Source: Micromonospora_J zhanjiangensis
GTDB taxonomy: Bacteria > Actinomycetota > Actinomycetes > Mycobacteriales > Micromonosporaceae
Length of the DNA stretch: 64,000 bases
Assembly (NCBI RefSeq): GCF_042650605.1
Contig: NZ_JBHSBN010000002.1
Span: 124,001 to 188,000 of the forward strand
Direction of reading: 5' to 3'
A model generated the notes under the pieces. It was not told the origin of the DNA. It worked only from the letters and a program-made list of their open reading frames with translations, and searched no databases. A program made the translations under genes and the position numbers. The first letter of the stretch is position 1. The number at the start of each line of letters is the position of its first letter. Shown here in pieces: positions 1-8,534 of the stretch.

Positions 1-293
1 AGGTACAGCTGCGCGCTTTCGCCGGTGGCGTCCCGCAGCGCGGCCAGCAGCGGCTCGGCCGCGGTGAGCAGCACGTCCGGGGCGGCGTTCGCCAGCTCGC
101 CCAACCGGGGGCCGGGGCGCCAGCGGCCCTGGCTGTCCCGGACCAGCATCCGGTGGATCTCCAGCGCCTGCGCCAGCCGGTGCGCGGTGGCCCGGGGCAG
201 CTTGGTGCGATCGACGAGTTCGGCCAGGCTGGCGCCGTCGACGCAGGCGGCCAGGATGACCACCGCCTTGTCGAGAACGCCGACACCGCTCAT
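1..293 (-). CDS. ndgR: IclR-family regulator (NdgR/AreB type), partial at window edge
   Basis: Reads leftwards out of the window, so only the first 97 codons from the ATG at 291-293 are visible. They hold an IclR winged helix-turn-helix: GVGVLDKAVVILAA opens the domain and LPRATAHRLAQALE is the recognition-helix region. The linker to the effector domain starts near residue 65. It lies back to back with leuC with only 49 bases between the starts. In actinobacteria this is the place of NdgR/AreB, an IclR protein that controls leuCD and other amino-acid genes. The identity rests on family plus position; the effector domain is not visible. Confidence 0.85.
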   Translation of the reverse strand, partial: MSGVGVLDKAVVILAACVDGASLAELVDRTKLPRATAHRLAQALEIHRMLVRDSQGRWRPGPRLGELANAAPDVLLTAAEPLLAALRDATGESAQLY

Positions 294-342
294 ACTGTGT
301 CCCACGAACCGAAACATACCTCCCAGAATTTAGGATGTCCAG
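294..342. promoter_or_regulatory. Divergent ndgR/leuC promoter region
   Basis: This 49-base gap between two divergent starts must hold both promoters and the regulator's site. TAGGAT at 331-336 fits a -10 element and lies six bases before the leuC ATG, so leuC could be leaderless. The same AGGA could instead act as a weak ribosome-binding site. I could not pick out a convincing IclR palindrome. Confidence 0.5.
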
Positions 343-1797
343 ATGGTGGGAGTCACTCCACAGCCGTCCTCGCCGAGGACTTTGGCCGAGAAGGTCTGGG
401 ACGCGCACGTCGTCCGGTCCGCCGAGGGTGAGCCGGACCTGCTCTACGTCGACCTGCACCTGCTGCACGAGGTGACCAGTCCGCAGGCGTTCGACGGGCT
501 CCGGTTGGCCGGCCGGACGGTCCGGCGTACCGACCTGACCGTGGCGACCGAGGACCACAACACCCCGACCGGGTACGCCGACCGGTCCGCCGAGGGACGC
601 CGGGGGGACCTGCTGACCGTGCAGGACCCGACCTCGCGTACCCAGTTGGAGACGCTGCGCCGCAACTGCGCGGAGTTCGGCGTCAAGCTGCACGCCCTGG
701 GCGACGACCGGCAGGGAATCGTGCACGTCATCGGCCCGCAGCTCGGACTGACCCAGCCCGGTATGACCATCGTCTGCGGCGACTCGCACACCTCCACCCA
801 CGGCGCCTTCGGGGCACTGGCGTTCGGGATCGGCACCAGCGAGGTCGAGCACGTCCTGGCGACCCAGACCCTGCCGCAGATCCGGCCGAAGACGATGGCC
901 GTGACGGTGACCGGCGAACTGGGCCCCGGCGTCACTCCGAAGGACCTGGTGCTGGCGCTGATCGCCCAGGTCGGCACCGGCGCGGGCCGGGGCCACATCG
1001 TGGAGTACCGGGGGGAGGCGATCCGCCGGCTCTCCATGGAGGGGCGGATGACCATCGCCAACATGTCGATCGAGTGGGGCGCCAAGGCGGGCATGATCGC
1101 GCCGGACGAGACCACCTTCGAATACCTCAAGGGCCGGCCGCACGTCCCCGCCGGGGCCGACTGGGACGCGGCGGTGGAACACTGGCGCGGCCTGGTCACC
1201 GACCCGGACGCCCGGTTCGACGCCGAGGTTCACCTGGACGCGAGCCGGATCACCCCGTTCGTCACCTGGGGCACCAACCCGGGCCAGGGCAGCGCGCTGG
1301 CCGACACCGTGCCGGACCCGGAGTCGTTCGCCACCGAGGCGGAACGCACCGCCGCGCGGCGGGCGTTGGAGTACATGGCGTTGCGGCCCGGCACCCGGCT
1401 CCGGGACGTACCGGTGGACGTGGTGTTCCTCGGCTCGTGCACCAACGGGCGGCTGGAGGACCTGCGGGCCGCCGCCGACGTGCTGCGCGGTCATCGAATC
1501 GCCGACGGGGTACGGATGCTGGTGGTGCCCGGCTCGGCGGCCGTCCGGGAGGCGGCCGTGCAGGAGGGCCTGGACAAGGTCTTCACCGATGCCGGGGCGG
1601 AATGGCGGTTCGCCGGCTGCTCGATGTGTCTGGGCATGAACCCGGACACCCTGCGGCCCGGCGAGCGCTCCGCCTCCACCTCCAACCGGAACTTCGAGGG
1701 CCGGCAGGGCCGGGGCGGGCGCACCCATCTGGTGTCGCCGCCGGTCGCCGCCGCCACCGCCGTGGCCGGCCGGCTGGCCGCCCCCGCCGACCTGTAG
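343..1797 (+). CDS. leuC: 3-isopropylmalate dehydratase large subunit
   Basis: Catalytic subunit of isopropylmalate isomerase, converting 2-isopropylmalate to 3-isopropylmalate in cytoplasmic leucine synthesis; it pairs with LeuD. The 484-residue length is normal for the family. The three cysteines that hold the 4Fe-4S cluster are present: Cys366 in SCTNGR, and Cys426 and Cys429 in CSMC. Other aconitase-family marks are visible, such as TEDHNTPT and GDSHTSTHGAFGALAFG. leuD follows after 17 bases, so the two form an operon. Expression is probably set by the divergent IclR regulator. Confidence 0.97.
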   Translation: MVGVTPQPSSPRTLAEKVWDAHVVRSAEGEPDLLYVDLHLLHEVTSPQAFDGLRLAGRTVRRTDLTVATEDHNTPTGYADRSAEGRRGDLLTVQDPTSRTQLETLRRNCAEFGVKLHALGDDRQGIVHVIGPQLGLTQPGMTIVCGDSHTSTHGAFGALAFGIGTSEVEHVLATQTLPQIRPKTMAVTVTGELGPGVTPKDLVLALIAQVGTGAGRGHIVEYRGEAIRRLSMEGRMTIANMSIEWGAKAGMIAPDETTFEYLKGRPHVPAGADWDAAVEHWRGLVTDPDARFDAEVHLDASRITPFVTWGTNPGQGSALADTVPDPESFATEAERTAARRALEYMALRPGTRLRDVPVDVVFLGSCTNGRLEDLRAAADVLRGHRIADGVRMLVVPGSAAVREAAVQEGLDKVFTDAGAEWRFAGCSMCLGMNPDTLRPGERSASTSNRNFEGRQGRGGRTHLVSPPVAAATAVAGRLAAPADL

Positions 1798-1814
1798 ACA
1801 GGGAGCCACAGACG

Positions 1815-2402
1815 ATGGAGAAGTTCACCGTGCACACCGGTACGGCGGTCCCGCTGCGCCGGTCCAACGTGGATACGGATCAGATCATCCCGGCCGTGTA
1901 CCTCAAGCGGGTCACCCGGACCGGATTCGCCGACGGGTTGTTCAGCGCCTGGCGGGAGGACCCCGAATTCGTGCTGAACGATCAAGCGTATTCGGGTGCC
2001 TCGATTCTGGTGGCCGGCCCGGAGTTCGGCGTCGGGTCGTCCCGGGAGCACGCCGTCTGGGCATTGAAGGACTGGGGATTCCGGGCCGTGCTGGCGCCCG
2101 GCTTCGGCGACATCTTCCGCGGCAACTCGCTCAAGGAAGGGCTCCTGCCGGTCGAGCTGCCATTGACGGCGATTGAGGAACTCTGGGACCGGGTGGCGGC
2201 CGATCCGACCCTGCCGATCGAGGTGGACCTGTCCGCCCGCGAGGTCCGGGCCGCCGGGTCGACCTGGCCCTTCCCGCTGGACGACTTCAGCCGCTGGCGG
2301 TTGCTGGAGGGCCTCGATGACATTGGACTGACCCTGCGCCACGAGGCGGCGATCGCCGCCTTCGAACAGCGTCGGTCGGCTCTGCTGCCGGTGGTGGGAT
2401 AG
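1815..2402 (+). CDS. leuD: 3-isopropylmalate dehydratase small subunit
   Basis: Swivel-domain subunit of isopropylmalate isomerase, 195 residues, normal length. The family motifs SNVDTDQIIPAVYLKRV near the N-terminus and GVGSSREHAVWAL in the middle are present. The ATG at 1815 follows leuC closely; the short GGGAG at 1801-1805 may serve as ribosome-binding site. The gene ends in front of a strong hairpin, so leuCD is probably a two-gene unit. Confidence 0.97.
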   Translation: MEKFTVHTGTAVPLRRSNVDTDQIIPAVYLKRVTRTGFADGLFSAWREDPEFVLNDQAYSGASILVAGPEFGVGSSREHAVWALKDWGFRAVLAPGFGDIFRGNSLKEGLLPVELPLTAIEELWDRVAADPTLPIEVDLSAREVRAAGSTWPFPLDDFSRWRLLEGLDDIGLTLRHEAAIAAFEQRRSALLPVVG

Positions 2403-2412
2403 CCGCCCGGAT

Positions 2413-2438
2413 CGGGCCCGGGATACCTCCCGGGCCCG
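2413..2438 (+). terminator. Hairpin after leuD
   Basis: Perfect 11-bp inverted repeat (CGGGCCCGGGA at 2413-2423, complement at 2428-2438) around a TACC loop, starting 11 bases after the leuD stop. It has no T-run, as is common for terminators in G+C-rich actinobacteria. Confidence 0.6.
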
Positions 2439-2495
2439 CCGGATTTCCTTGCCAACCCACACCTTCCGGCGCTCTCCCCAACACCGGCACGAACG

Positions 2496-2522
2496 AATCC
2501 GTTACGACACAACGGATTTTTT
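2496..2522 (+). terminator. Classical hairpin plus T-tract between leuD and hup
   Basis: AATCCGTT (2496-2503) pairs with AACGGATT (2511-2518) and runs straight into further T residues up to 2522. This is the only textbook intrinsic terminator I see in the window. It lies 90 bases before the hup start, so it either ends leftover leuCD transcription or acts as an attenuator in a hup leader. Confidence 0.55.
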
Positions 2523-2612
2523 CGAGCAGATGTTTGTGTCTGGGTGTCATAGGGCATACCGTGCGCGCAGAATGGCTCGCGTTGAGTCCAGTTGCACATT
2601 GGGAGGGAAGTC

Positions 2613-3215
2613 GTGAACAAGGCCGAGCTCATCGAGGCGCTCTCGGAGCGTCTCGGGGACCGGAAGACGGCAATGTCGGCGCTCGACGCGGTTCTCGCGG
2701 AGGTTCAGGCCGCGGTCACCAAGGGCGACCGTGTGGCGATCACCGGCTTCGGAGTGTTCGAAAAGCGCGTCCGAGGCGCGCGAACAGCGCGCAACCCGCG
2801 TACCGGTGAGGCGGTGAAGGTCAAGAAGACATCCGTGCCGGCCTTCCGGCCCGGCGCCGGCTTCAAGGAGATGGTCGCCAGCGGCAAGGTGCCGAAGGCC
2901 ACCGCCGCCGCGAAGAAGACCGCGACGGCCGCGAAGGCGACCAAGACGACCGCCGCCAAGAGCACGGCGGCCAAGAAGACCACCACGAAGGCGGCGCCGA
3001 GCAAGACGGCGGCCGCGAAGAAGACCACGGCCAAGAAGACCACCACCAAGGCCACCGCCGCCAAGAAGACCGCGGCGGCCAAGAAGACCACGGCGGCCAA
3101 GAAGACCACCACCAAGGCCACCACGGCGAAGAAGACCACGGCGGCCAAGAAGGCCCCCGCCAAGAAGGCCCCCGCCAGGAAGGCGCCGGCCAAGAAGTCA
3201 GCCGCCCGTCGCTGA
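2613..3215 (+). CDS. hup: DNA-binding protein HU with lysine/alanine-rich tail
   Basis: Histone-like nucleoid protein. The first 90 or so residues form the HU fold (NKAELIEALSERLGD at the start, then GFGVFEKRVRGARTARNPRT in the DNA-binding arm). The remaining 110 residues are a low-complexity tail of AAKKTT, PAKKA and related repeats, as in mycobacterial HupB and Streptomyces HupS. I chose the GTG at 2613 because GGGAGGGAAG (2601-2610) lies just before it and the product then starts MNKAEL; a longer reading from 2592 has no support. It probably compacts DNA through the basic tail. Strong terminators flank it on both sides, so it is a single-gene unit. Confidence 0.95.
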   Translation: MNKAELIEALSERLGDRKTAMSALDAVLAEVQAAVTKGDRVAITGFGVFEKRVRGARTARNPRTGEAVKVKKTSVPAFRPGAGFKEMVASGKVPKATAAAKKTATAAKATKTTAAKSTAAKKTTTKAAPSKTAAAKKTTAKKTTTKATAAKKTAAAKKTTAAKKTTTKATTAKKTTAAKKAPAKKAPARKAPAKKSAARR

Positions 3216-3225
3216 CCCGGCCCTC

Positions 3226-3262
3226 GGAAAGGGCGTCCACCGGCCCGGTGGACGCCCTTTCC
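3226..3262. terminator. Strong bidirectional hairpin after hup
   Basis: A 16-bp perfect stem (GGAAAGGGCGTCCACC at 3226-3241, complement at 3247-3262) with a GGCCC loop. It lies between hup and the convergent mutT1 and can serve both, since the stem ends in CCCTTTCC on the right and its mirror on the left. Confidence 0.8.
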
Positions 3263-3317
3263 GTGTCCGGCCACCCCTCCGGGTGGACACGGCGGCCCGA
3301 AGGCCGCACAGCGGACG

Positions 3318-4223
3318 TCAGACGGGCGTGAGGCGGTCGGCGGCCACCAGCCGCTGCCCCGAGTACGCCAACAGCCAGCCGGCGCCCTTGCCGGTGGCGT
3401 GGTCGTCGCCGGCCGGTCCCAGCCGGTCCAACGCCTGCGGCATCACCTTGCCCTGGCTGCAGATCGCCACCCGCACCCCGGTCGCGGTCAACTCCACCAA
3501 CCGGGCGGCGGCGGACAGCGCGTTCTCCTCGACGTCCTGGCCCGGCTTCGGCTCGTCGAAGCAGGAGTCCACCTCGATCGGCAGGTCCAGCAGTTCGGCC
3601 AACGGGTCCAGGGTCTGCACGCAGCGCAGCGCCGAGGCGGAGACCAACCGCTGCGGCCGGACCACCGCCAGCAACGGCGCCACCGCCCGGGCCTGGGCCC
3701 ACCCGGCCGCGTCCAGCGGCCGGGCGGTGTCCGGCCCGGTCCAGGCGCCGCGCCGGTGCGCGCTGGCGTGCCGGACCAACGCCTGCACCGAGGTGACCGG
3801 CGGCAGCGCGGCGAACGCCCGCAGCACCCGGGCGTCGTGCGGGTACGTCACCAGGTCGACGGCCGCCCCGACCGGCAGCCACCGGACCTCGTCGACCTCG
3901 GTCTGTGGTTGGAAACCACCGTCACCCACGGCCGCCATCGACCAGTAGTCGACGACCTTCGGCCGGCCGAGACTGAAGTACCGCGCCTCGGGCAGCCGTA
4001 CCTGGGGCACCGCCCGGACGTCGGCCTCCTCGGCCACCTCCCGGACGGCGGCCAGCAACGGGTGCTCGCCGGGATCCAGCTTGCCCTTGGGCAGCGACCA
4101 GTCGTCGTAGCGGGGCCGGTGCACCAGGCACACCTCGACGGAGCCGGTCGGCGGGTCGACACCGGGCGGACCCGGGCGCCACACCACACCGCCGGCCGCC
4201 CGGACCGGGGTCACCGCAACCAC
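3318..4223 (-). CDS. mutT1: MutT1-type Nudix hydrolase fused to histidine phosphatase domain
   Basis: Two-domain protein of about 300 residues like mycobacterial MutT1, which removes oxidised guanine nucleotides and diadenosine polyphosphates. The Nudix box spans residues 47-69 (GKLDPGEHPLLAAV then REVAEEADV). The metal-binding REVAEE core is intact, but the final Gly of the consensus is replaced (ADV). A histidine-phosphatase domain starts near residue 148 with the catalytic RHA at 151-153. The GTG start at 4223 overlaps the stop of the CHAD gene; a GTG at 4214, forming a GTGA overlap, is equally possible. It is cotranscribed with the CYTH-CHAD gene and probably ppk. Confidence 0.9.
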   Translation of the reverse strand: MVAVTPVRAAGGVVWRPGPPGVDPPTGSVEVCLVHRPRYDDWSLPKGKLDPGEHPLLAAVREVAEEADVRAVPQVRLPEARYFSLGRPKVVDYWSMAAVGDGGFQPQTEVDEVRWLPVGAAVDLVTYPHDARVLRAFAALPPVTSVQALVRHASAHRRGAWTGPDTARPLDAAGWAQARAVAPLLAVVRPQRLVSASALRCVQTLDPLAELLDLPIEVDSCFDEPKPGQDVEENALSAAARLVELTATGVRVAICSQGKVMPQALDRLGPAGDDHATGKGAGWLLAYSGQRLVAADRLTPV

Positions 4224-5740
4224 CTCGTCCGCCCCTTCTTCGTCGCCCGGCGCCAGGCGTCGGGAAAGGCCGCCCGGGCCGAGCGGACCGCGTTCCGTTC
4301 CCGCTCGTACAGCCGCCCGGCGGTGACCGCGAGTTCGTGGTCCGCCGGATGTTCCCGGGCGACGTCCAGCCAGGCCTGCGCCGCCACCACCGCGTCCTGG
4401 TGCTCACCGAGCAGGTTCTGTACCCGGGACAACGACCTGGCCAGCTTGGCGGCACCGCCGCCGACGAGCGGGGCCACCGCGTCCACCGCGTACCGGGCCT
4501 TCTTGCCGTTGATCCGCACCGCGTGCCAGTCGGTGTCCGGAGCGAGCGGGTCCAGCGAGCCGGCACCGGGCCCGTCGGCCCGGCCGGCGGCCAGCCCGCG
4601 CCAGGGCTTGGCGACCAGCCGGGGCAGCACCTCGGCCGCCGGACCGCCGGCGGCCGCGGTGAGTTCGGGCGCCCGGGCGGCCGCGACCAGCGTCTCGACC
4701 AGGGCGAGGTAACGGGCCGAGCGGAGCGCCTCGGCCACGGCCGCCGCCGCCCGGTCCTGCCGGGCCACCAGCGCCGCGTCGATCCGGTCCACCGCCGCCG
4801 GGTCCAGCGGGCAGGCCGGGTCGGCCGCCGCGGTGCGTCGCAACCGGGCCCGCAGCACCTCGGCGTCCCGGGCCGCGCCCAGCACGTCGGCCAGCCACTT
4901 CAGCTCGTCGCGCAGCGACCGGGCCCAGTCGGTACGCAGCAGCGGCCCGAAGGTACGCAGGTCGCTGCGCAGCCGTCGGCAGCCCACCCGCATCTGGTGC
5001 ACGGCCGTGTCGTCGTCGCCGACCGGGGCGCGCAACCGGACCAGCGGGTCGTGCGCCAGCAACCGACCGACCGACCGGCGTACCGCCGCCGTCACCACCT
5101 GCGCGGCGGTCGGCTCGGCCGGTGGGTCGGCGGGCGCGACCAGCTCCGGCTCGCCGGCCGCGGCCGGACCGAGCGCCCGGACGTGCTTCGGGGTGAAACC
5201 GCCGGCCCGGGCACCGGCTCCGGTCAGCGCCGCCGCCACCGCGTCGAGCAGGTCCCGGTCGCCACCCTTGCGTTCCACCTCGATCTCCCGGAACCGGCGG
5301 ACCACCCGCCGACCGGACAGCACCGACACGGCGTCGTCGGCGATCTCGGCGAGCACCCGGTCGTCGGGGTCCCGGATCTCGTACGCGTGCCGCTCGGTGC
5401 GCACCACCGCGGCCGGTTCCAGCGCGGCGCCCCGCGAGAACACGGTGACCAGTTCCACCAACTCCGCCGGCGGCGTCGACCGACGGCCGGTGCGGGAGAT
5501 CTCGTGCCGTACGCCGACCGGGCCGGCGGGCAGCTTGACCGTCCACGGCTCGGCGTCGCCCCTGCGGTGCCGCAACGACACCCCGGCCCGAGCCAGTCGT
5601 AGGTCGGCGGTGTCGTAGTAGGTGGCGGTCAGGGTCACCGCCGGCAGGCCGGCCAGGCTGCCACCCGGGGGGAGGCAACCGCTCAGGTCCGGCAGGGTGA
5701 AGTCCGGCCCGACCTGGTACTTGCGTTCCTCCTCCACCAT
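4211..5740 (-). CDS. CYTH-CHAD domain protein
   Basis: 509 residues. Residues 1 to about 200 form a CYTH (triphosphate tunnel) domain marked by the ExExK motif at 3-7 (EEERK). A helical CHAD domain with conserved histidines follows (for example VHQMRVGCRRLRSDLRTF). CYTH enzymes act on inorganic triphosphate or similar polyanions, and CHAD domains bind polyphosphate. The gene lies between ppk and mutT1 in the same direction, which supports a role in polyphosphate or triphosphate handling. The exact substrate cannot be read from sequence. Confidence 0.9.
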   Translation of the reverse strand: MVEEERKYQVGPDFTLPDLSGCLPPGGSLAGLPAVTLTATYYDTADLRLARAGVSLRHRRGDAEPWTVKLPAGPVGVRHEISRTGRRSTPPAELVELVTVFSRGAALEPAAVVRTERHAYEIRDPDDRVLAEIADDAVSVLSGRRVVRRFREIEVERKGGDRDLLDAVAAALTGAGARAGGFTPKHVRALGPAAAGEPELVAPADPPAEPTAAQVVTAAVRRSVGRLLAHDPLVRLRAPVGDDDTAVHQMRVGCRRLRSDLRTFGPLLRTDWARSLRDELKWLADVLGAARDAEVLRARLRRTAAADPACPLDPAAVDRIDAALVARQDRAAAAVAEALRSARYLALVETLVAAARAPELTAAAGGPAAEVLPRLVAKPWRGLAAGRADGPGAGSLDPLAPDTDWHAVRINGKKARYAVDAVAPLVGGGAAKLARSLSRVQNLLGEHQDAVVAAQAWLDVAREHPADHELAVTAGRLYERERNAVRSARAAFPDAWRRATKKGRTRWLR

Positions 5741-5766
5741 CGCGCCAGCCTACCCGCGCCGCCGGG

Positions 5767-8082
5767 TCAGCCGGTCCGGCCGACGACGCGGCGCAGCAGG
5801 GCCTCCTGCAGGTGCGGCAGCGGCTGCTCGGGCGGGCCGGTCCGGTGCCGCCAACCGCCGTCCCCGGCCAGCTCGAACGCCTCGACGTCCGGGCTCATCG
5901 CGGTCGTCATCAGATGGTCGAGTTCGGCCCGGGCGACCGGGTCGGTGACCTGGACCAGGGCCTCGACCCGGCGGTCCAGGTTGCGGTGCATCAGGTCGGC
6001 CGACCCGATCCAGAACTCGTCCTCGCCGTCGTTGCCGAACCGGAACACCCGGGAGTGCTCCAGGAAGCGGCCGAGGATCGAGCGCACCCGGATGTTCTCC
6101 GACAGGCCGTCCACCCCGGGCCGCAGCGTGCACATCCCCCGGATCAGCAGATCCACCCGCACCCCGGCCCGGGAGGCCCGGTAGAGCGCGTCGATGACGT
6201 CCTCGTCCACCAACGAGTTGACCTTGATCTGGACCAGCCCGGGTACGCCCCGCCGGGCGTTCGTGATCTCCCGCTCGATCCGTTCGACCAGCCCCCGCCG
6301 TACGCCGTGCGGGGCGACCAGCAGCCGGCGGTAGACGGTCTGCCGGCTGTAGCCGGTCAGCACGTTGAACAGGTCGGTCAGGTCGGCGCCGATCGCCGGA
6401 TCGGCGGTGAGCATGCCGAAGTCCTCGTACAGCCGGGCCGTCTTGGTGTGGTAGTTGCCGGTGCCGATGTGGCAGTAGCGGCGGATCTGGTTGCCCTCCT
6501 GGCGGACCACCAGCGCGGTCTTGCAGTGCGTCTTCAGCCCGACCAGGCCGTAGACCACGTGACAGCCGGCCCGCTCCAGCATCCGCGCCCAGCCGATGTT
6601 GGCCTGCTCGTCGAACCGCGCCTTGACCTCGACCAGCACCACCACCTGCTTCCCGGCCGCGGCGGCCTCGATCAGCGCGTCGACGATCGGGGAGTCCCCG
6701 CTGGTGCGGTAGAGGGTCTGCTTGATGGCCAGCACCTGCGGGTCGGCGGCGGCCTGCTCGATGAACCGCTGCACGCTGGTGGAGAACGAGTGGTACGGGT
6801 GGTGCACCAGGATGTCCGCGTCCCGCAGGGTGGCGAAGACGCTGCGCGGCACCTCCCCCTCCACCAGCCGGGGATGGGTGGCCGGCACGAACGGCCGGTC
6901 GGCGAGGTCCGGCCGGTCGGACTCCTCGTACACCTGCCACAGCGACGACAGGTCCAGCAGTCCGGGCACCCGCAGCACGTCGTGGCTGTCCATGTCCAGC
7001 TCGCGGACCAACAGTTCGAGCACGTGGTCGGAGATGGACGAGTCGACCTCCAGGCGTACCGGCGGGCCGAACCGGCGTCGGGCCAGCTCCCGTTCCAGGG
7101 CCTGGAGCAGATCCTCGTCCCGGTCCTCGTCCACCTCCACCTCGGCGTTGCGGGTGACCCGGAACAGGTGGCACTCGACCACCTGCATCCCGGAGAAGAG
7201 TTGGCCCAGGTGGGTGGCGATGAGGTCCTCGACCGGCAGGAAGCGCGCGCCGGGCGCCTCCCGCTCCACCTGGACGAACCGGGGCACGTTGTTGGGCACC
7301 TTGACCCGGGCGAAGAACTCCGGCCCGCCGCCCGGGTCGCGCACCGCCACCGCCAAGTTGAGCGACCGGCTGGAGATGTACGGGAACGGGTGCGCCGGGT
7401 CGACGGCGAGCGGGGTCAACACCGGAAAGATGTGCTCGCGGAAGTAGGTGCGCAGCCGCTCCCGCTCGGCCGGCGCCAGGTCACCCCAGCGCAGCAGGTG
7501 GATGTCCTCGGCGGCCAGCGCGGGCTGCACCTCGTCGACGAAGCAGCGGGCGTGCCGGGCGACCAGTTCGGCGGCCTTCTCCGAGACCAGCTCCAACTGG
7601 GTCCGCAACGGCATCTGGTCACCACCGCGGACCGGCAGGCCGGCCTGCCGGCGGCGCTTCAGCCCGGCCACCCGGACCATGTAGAACTCGTCCAGGTTGC
7701 TGGCGAAGATGGCCAGGAACTTGGCCCGTTCCAGCAGCGGCGTGCCGGGATCCTCGGCCAGGGCCAGCACCCGGGCGTTGAAGTCGAGCCAGGACAGCTC
7801 CCGGTTGAGGAACCGGTCGGCCGGCAACGGCTCCGGCTCGGCCTCCTCGGCCCGGTCCTCGAAGTCCTCCTCCAGGCCGGAGCTGGCGTCCGCTCCCGGC
7901 GCCTCGGCCGGTTGCCCGGCCGGCGGGGCGGGTCGCTGCGGCGGGTCGGGCAGCGACGCCGGGTCGGGCAGCGGCGCCGGGTCGTCGCCGTTCGCGCTGG
8001 CGGACCCGGCCGCGGACCGGCCGTTCGGCGGTGCGGGGTCGGCGGGTGTCGGGCGGGCGGGGCGGCGGCGCGGCGGGGTCAC
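5767..8082 (-). CDS. ppk: Polyphosphate kinase
   Basis: PPK1, which reversibly polymerises the gamma phosphate of ATP into polyphosphate. With the GTG at 8082 the product has 771 residues. The first 100 or so are a Pro/Ala/Asp-rich disordered stretch, followed by the family start FLNRELSWLDFNARVLALAE. The phosphorylated histidine lies in GLKTHCK and the adjacent HIGTGNYHTKTARLYEDF motif is intact. I chose this GTG because GATGAT at 8089-8094 (read leftwards) sits six bases upstream, as for a leaderless mRNA, and a PHO-box-like repeat overlaps the -35 position. The reading frame stays open to 8415, but that extension runs through the neighbouring cold-shock-like gene. Confidence 0.95.
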   Translation of the reverse strand: MTPPRRRPARPTPADPAPPNGRSAAGSASANGDDPAPLPDPASLPDPPQRPAPPAGQPAEAPGADASSGLEEDFEDRAEEAEPEPLPADRFLNRELSWLDFNARVLALAEDPGTPLLERAKFLAIFASNLDEFYMVRVAGLKRRRQAGLPVRGGDQMPLRTQLELVSEKAAELVARHARCFVDEVQPALAAEDIHLLRWGDLAPAERERLRTYFREHIFPVLTPLAVDPAHPFPYISSRSLNLAVAVRDPGGGPEFFARVKVPNNVPRFVQVEREAPGARFLPVEDLIATHLGQLFSGMQVVECHLFRVTRNAEVEVDEDRDEDLLQALERELARRRFGPPVRLEVDSSISDHVLELLVRELDMDSHDVLRVPGLLDLSSLWQVYEESDRPDLADRPFVPATHPRLVEGEVPRSVFATLRDADILVHHPYHSFSTSVQRFIEQAAADPQVLAIKQTLYRTSGDSPIVDALIEAAAAGKQVVVLVEVKARFDEQANIGWARMLERAGCHVVYGLVGLKTHCKTALVVRQEGNQIRRYCHIGTGNYHTKTARLYEDFGMLTADPAIGADLTDLFNVLTGYSRQTVYRRLLVAPHGVRRGLVERIEREITNARRGVPGLVQIKVNSLVDEDVIDALYRASRAGVRVDLLIRGMCTLRPGVDGLSENIRVRSILGRFLEHSRVFRFGNDGEDEFWIGSADLMHRNLDRRVEALVQVTDPVARAELDHLMTTAMSPDVEAFELAGDGGWRHRTGPPEQPLPHLQEALLRRVVGRTG

Positions 8083-8122
8083 CCGCCCATCATCACCCAA
8101 CCAGGGTGAACGGAAAATGAAC
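8083..8122 (-). promoter_or_regulatory. PHO-box-like promoter of ppk
   Basis: Read leftwards, GTTCATT (8122-8116), four bases, then GTTCACC (8111-8105) make two direct repeats 11 bases apart, matching the actinobacterial PHO box bound by PhoP. They overlap the -35 position of a promoter whose -10 is GATGAT (8094-8089), giving a start of transcription at the ppk GTG. ppk of Streptomyces is known to be under PhoP control, so induction by phosphate shortage is a reasonable inference. Confidence 0.6.
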
Positions 8123-8201
8123 TCGGGCTCGATAGATCGATCAACCGTCGTCTGGGTCGCGCGGCCGGGGCCGGCGGGGGCGGCCGCGGGCGAACCGCCG
8201 G

Positions 8202-8399
8202 TCAGCGGAACGTGGGCAGCGTGATCCTGGTTACCGTGCCGTCCGGGTCGCGTTCGATCCGGACCCGCTGGCCGAGCCGGAGCAGTCGCAGGCCGGAGGC
8301 GTCGAAGGCGGCGGCCGGGAAGGCGAGTTCGGCGCCGTCGTCCAGCAGCAGCGTGCCGGAACGGGTCTGCTCGTCGTACGTCGCCACGGTGCCCTGCAT
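8202..8399 (-). CDS. Small cold-shock-like domain protein
   Basis: 65-residue protein starting MQGTVATYDEQTRSGTLLLD and ending in a basic beta strand, which resembles a shortened cold-shock (OB-fold) domain. The RNP motifs of true cold-shock proteins are weak. I used the ATG at 8399; a GTG three codons upstream is possible. It lies between cofC and ppk, all leftward, and is common at this place in related genomes. A nucleic-acid-binding role is a guess. Confidence 0.7.
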   Translation of the reverse strand: MQGTVATYDEQTRSGTLLLDDGAELAFPAAAFDASGLRLLRLGQRVRIERDPDGTVTRITLPTFR

Positions 8400-8443
8400 G
8401 CGCAGCACCGTACACCGTCGGCCGCCCGCCGGGGCGGCGTCAG

Positions 8444-8534
8444 TGAACCTTTTTCAACCCCCCTTGCGCTCCGGCATCGGCCGAGGTCGAAGACGCGGCT
8501 TGCGCACCGCGCGGTTCAGGTTGAAAAAGGTTCA
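8444..8534. repeat. 91-bp stem-loop with 16-bp perfect arms overlapping the cofC stop
   Basis: TGAACCTTTTTCAACC (8444-8459) is the exact complement of GGTTGAAAAAGGTTCA (8519-8534). The 59 bases between contain two near-identical words, TTGCGCTCCG (8464-8473) and TTGCGCACCG (8500-8509). The right arm carries the stop codon of cofC. The poly-T/poly-A arms are unusual in this G+C-rich sequence. It may end cofC transcription or be a small mobile repeat. Confidence 0.7.

Noticed and set aside
3000..3200. Tandem repeats in the hup tail as a possible repeat array
   Set aside because: They are codon-level repeats encoding AAKKTT/PAKKA, not an independent DNA element or CRISPR.
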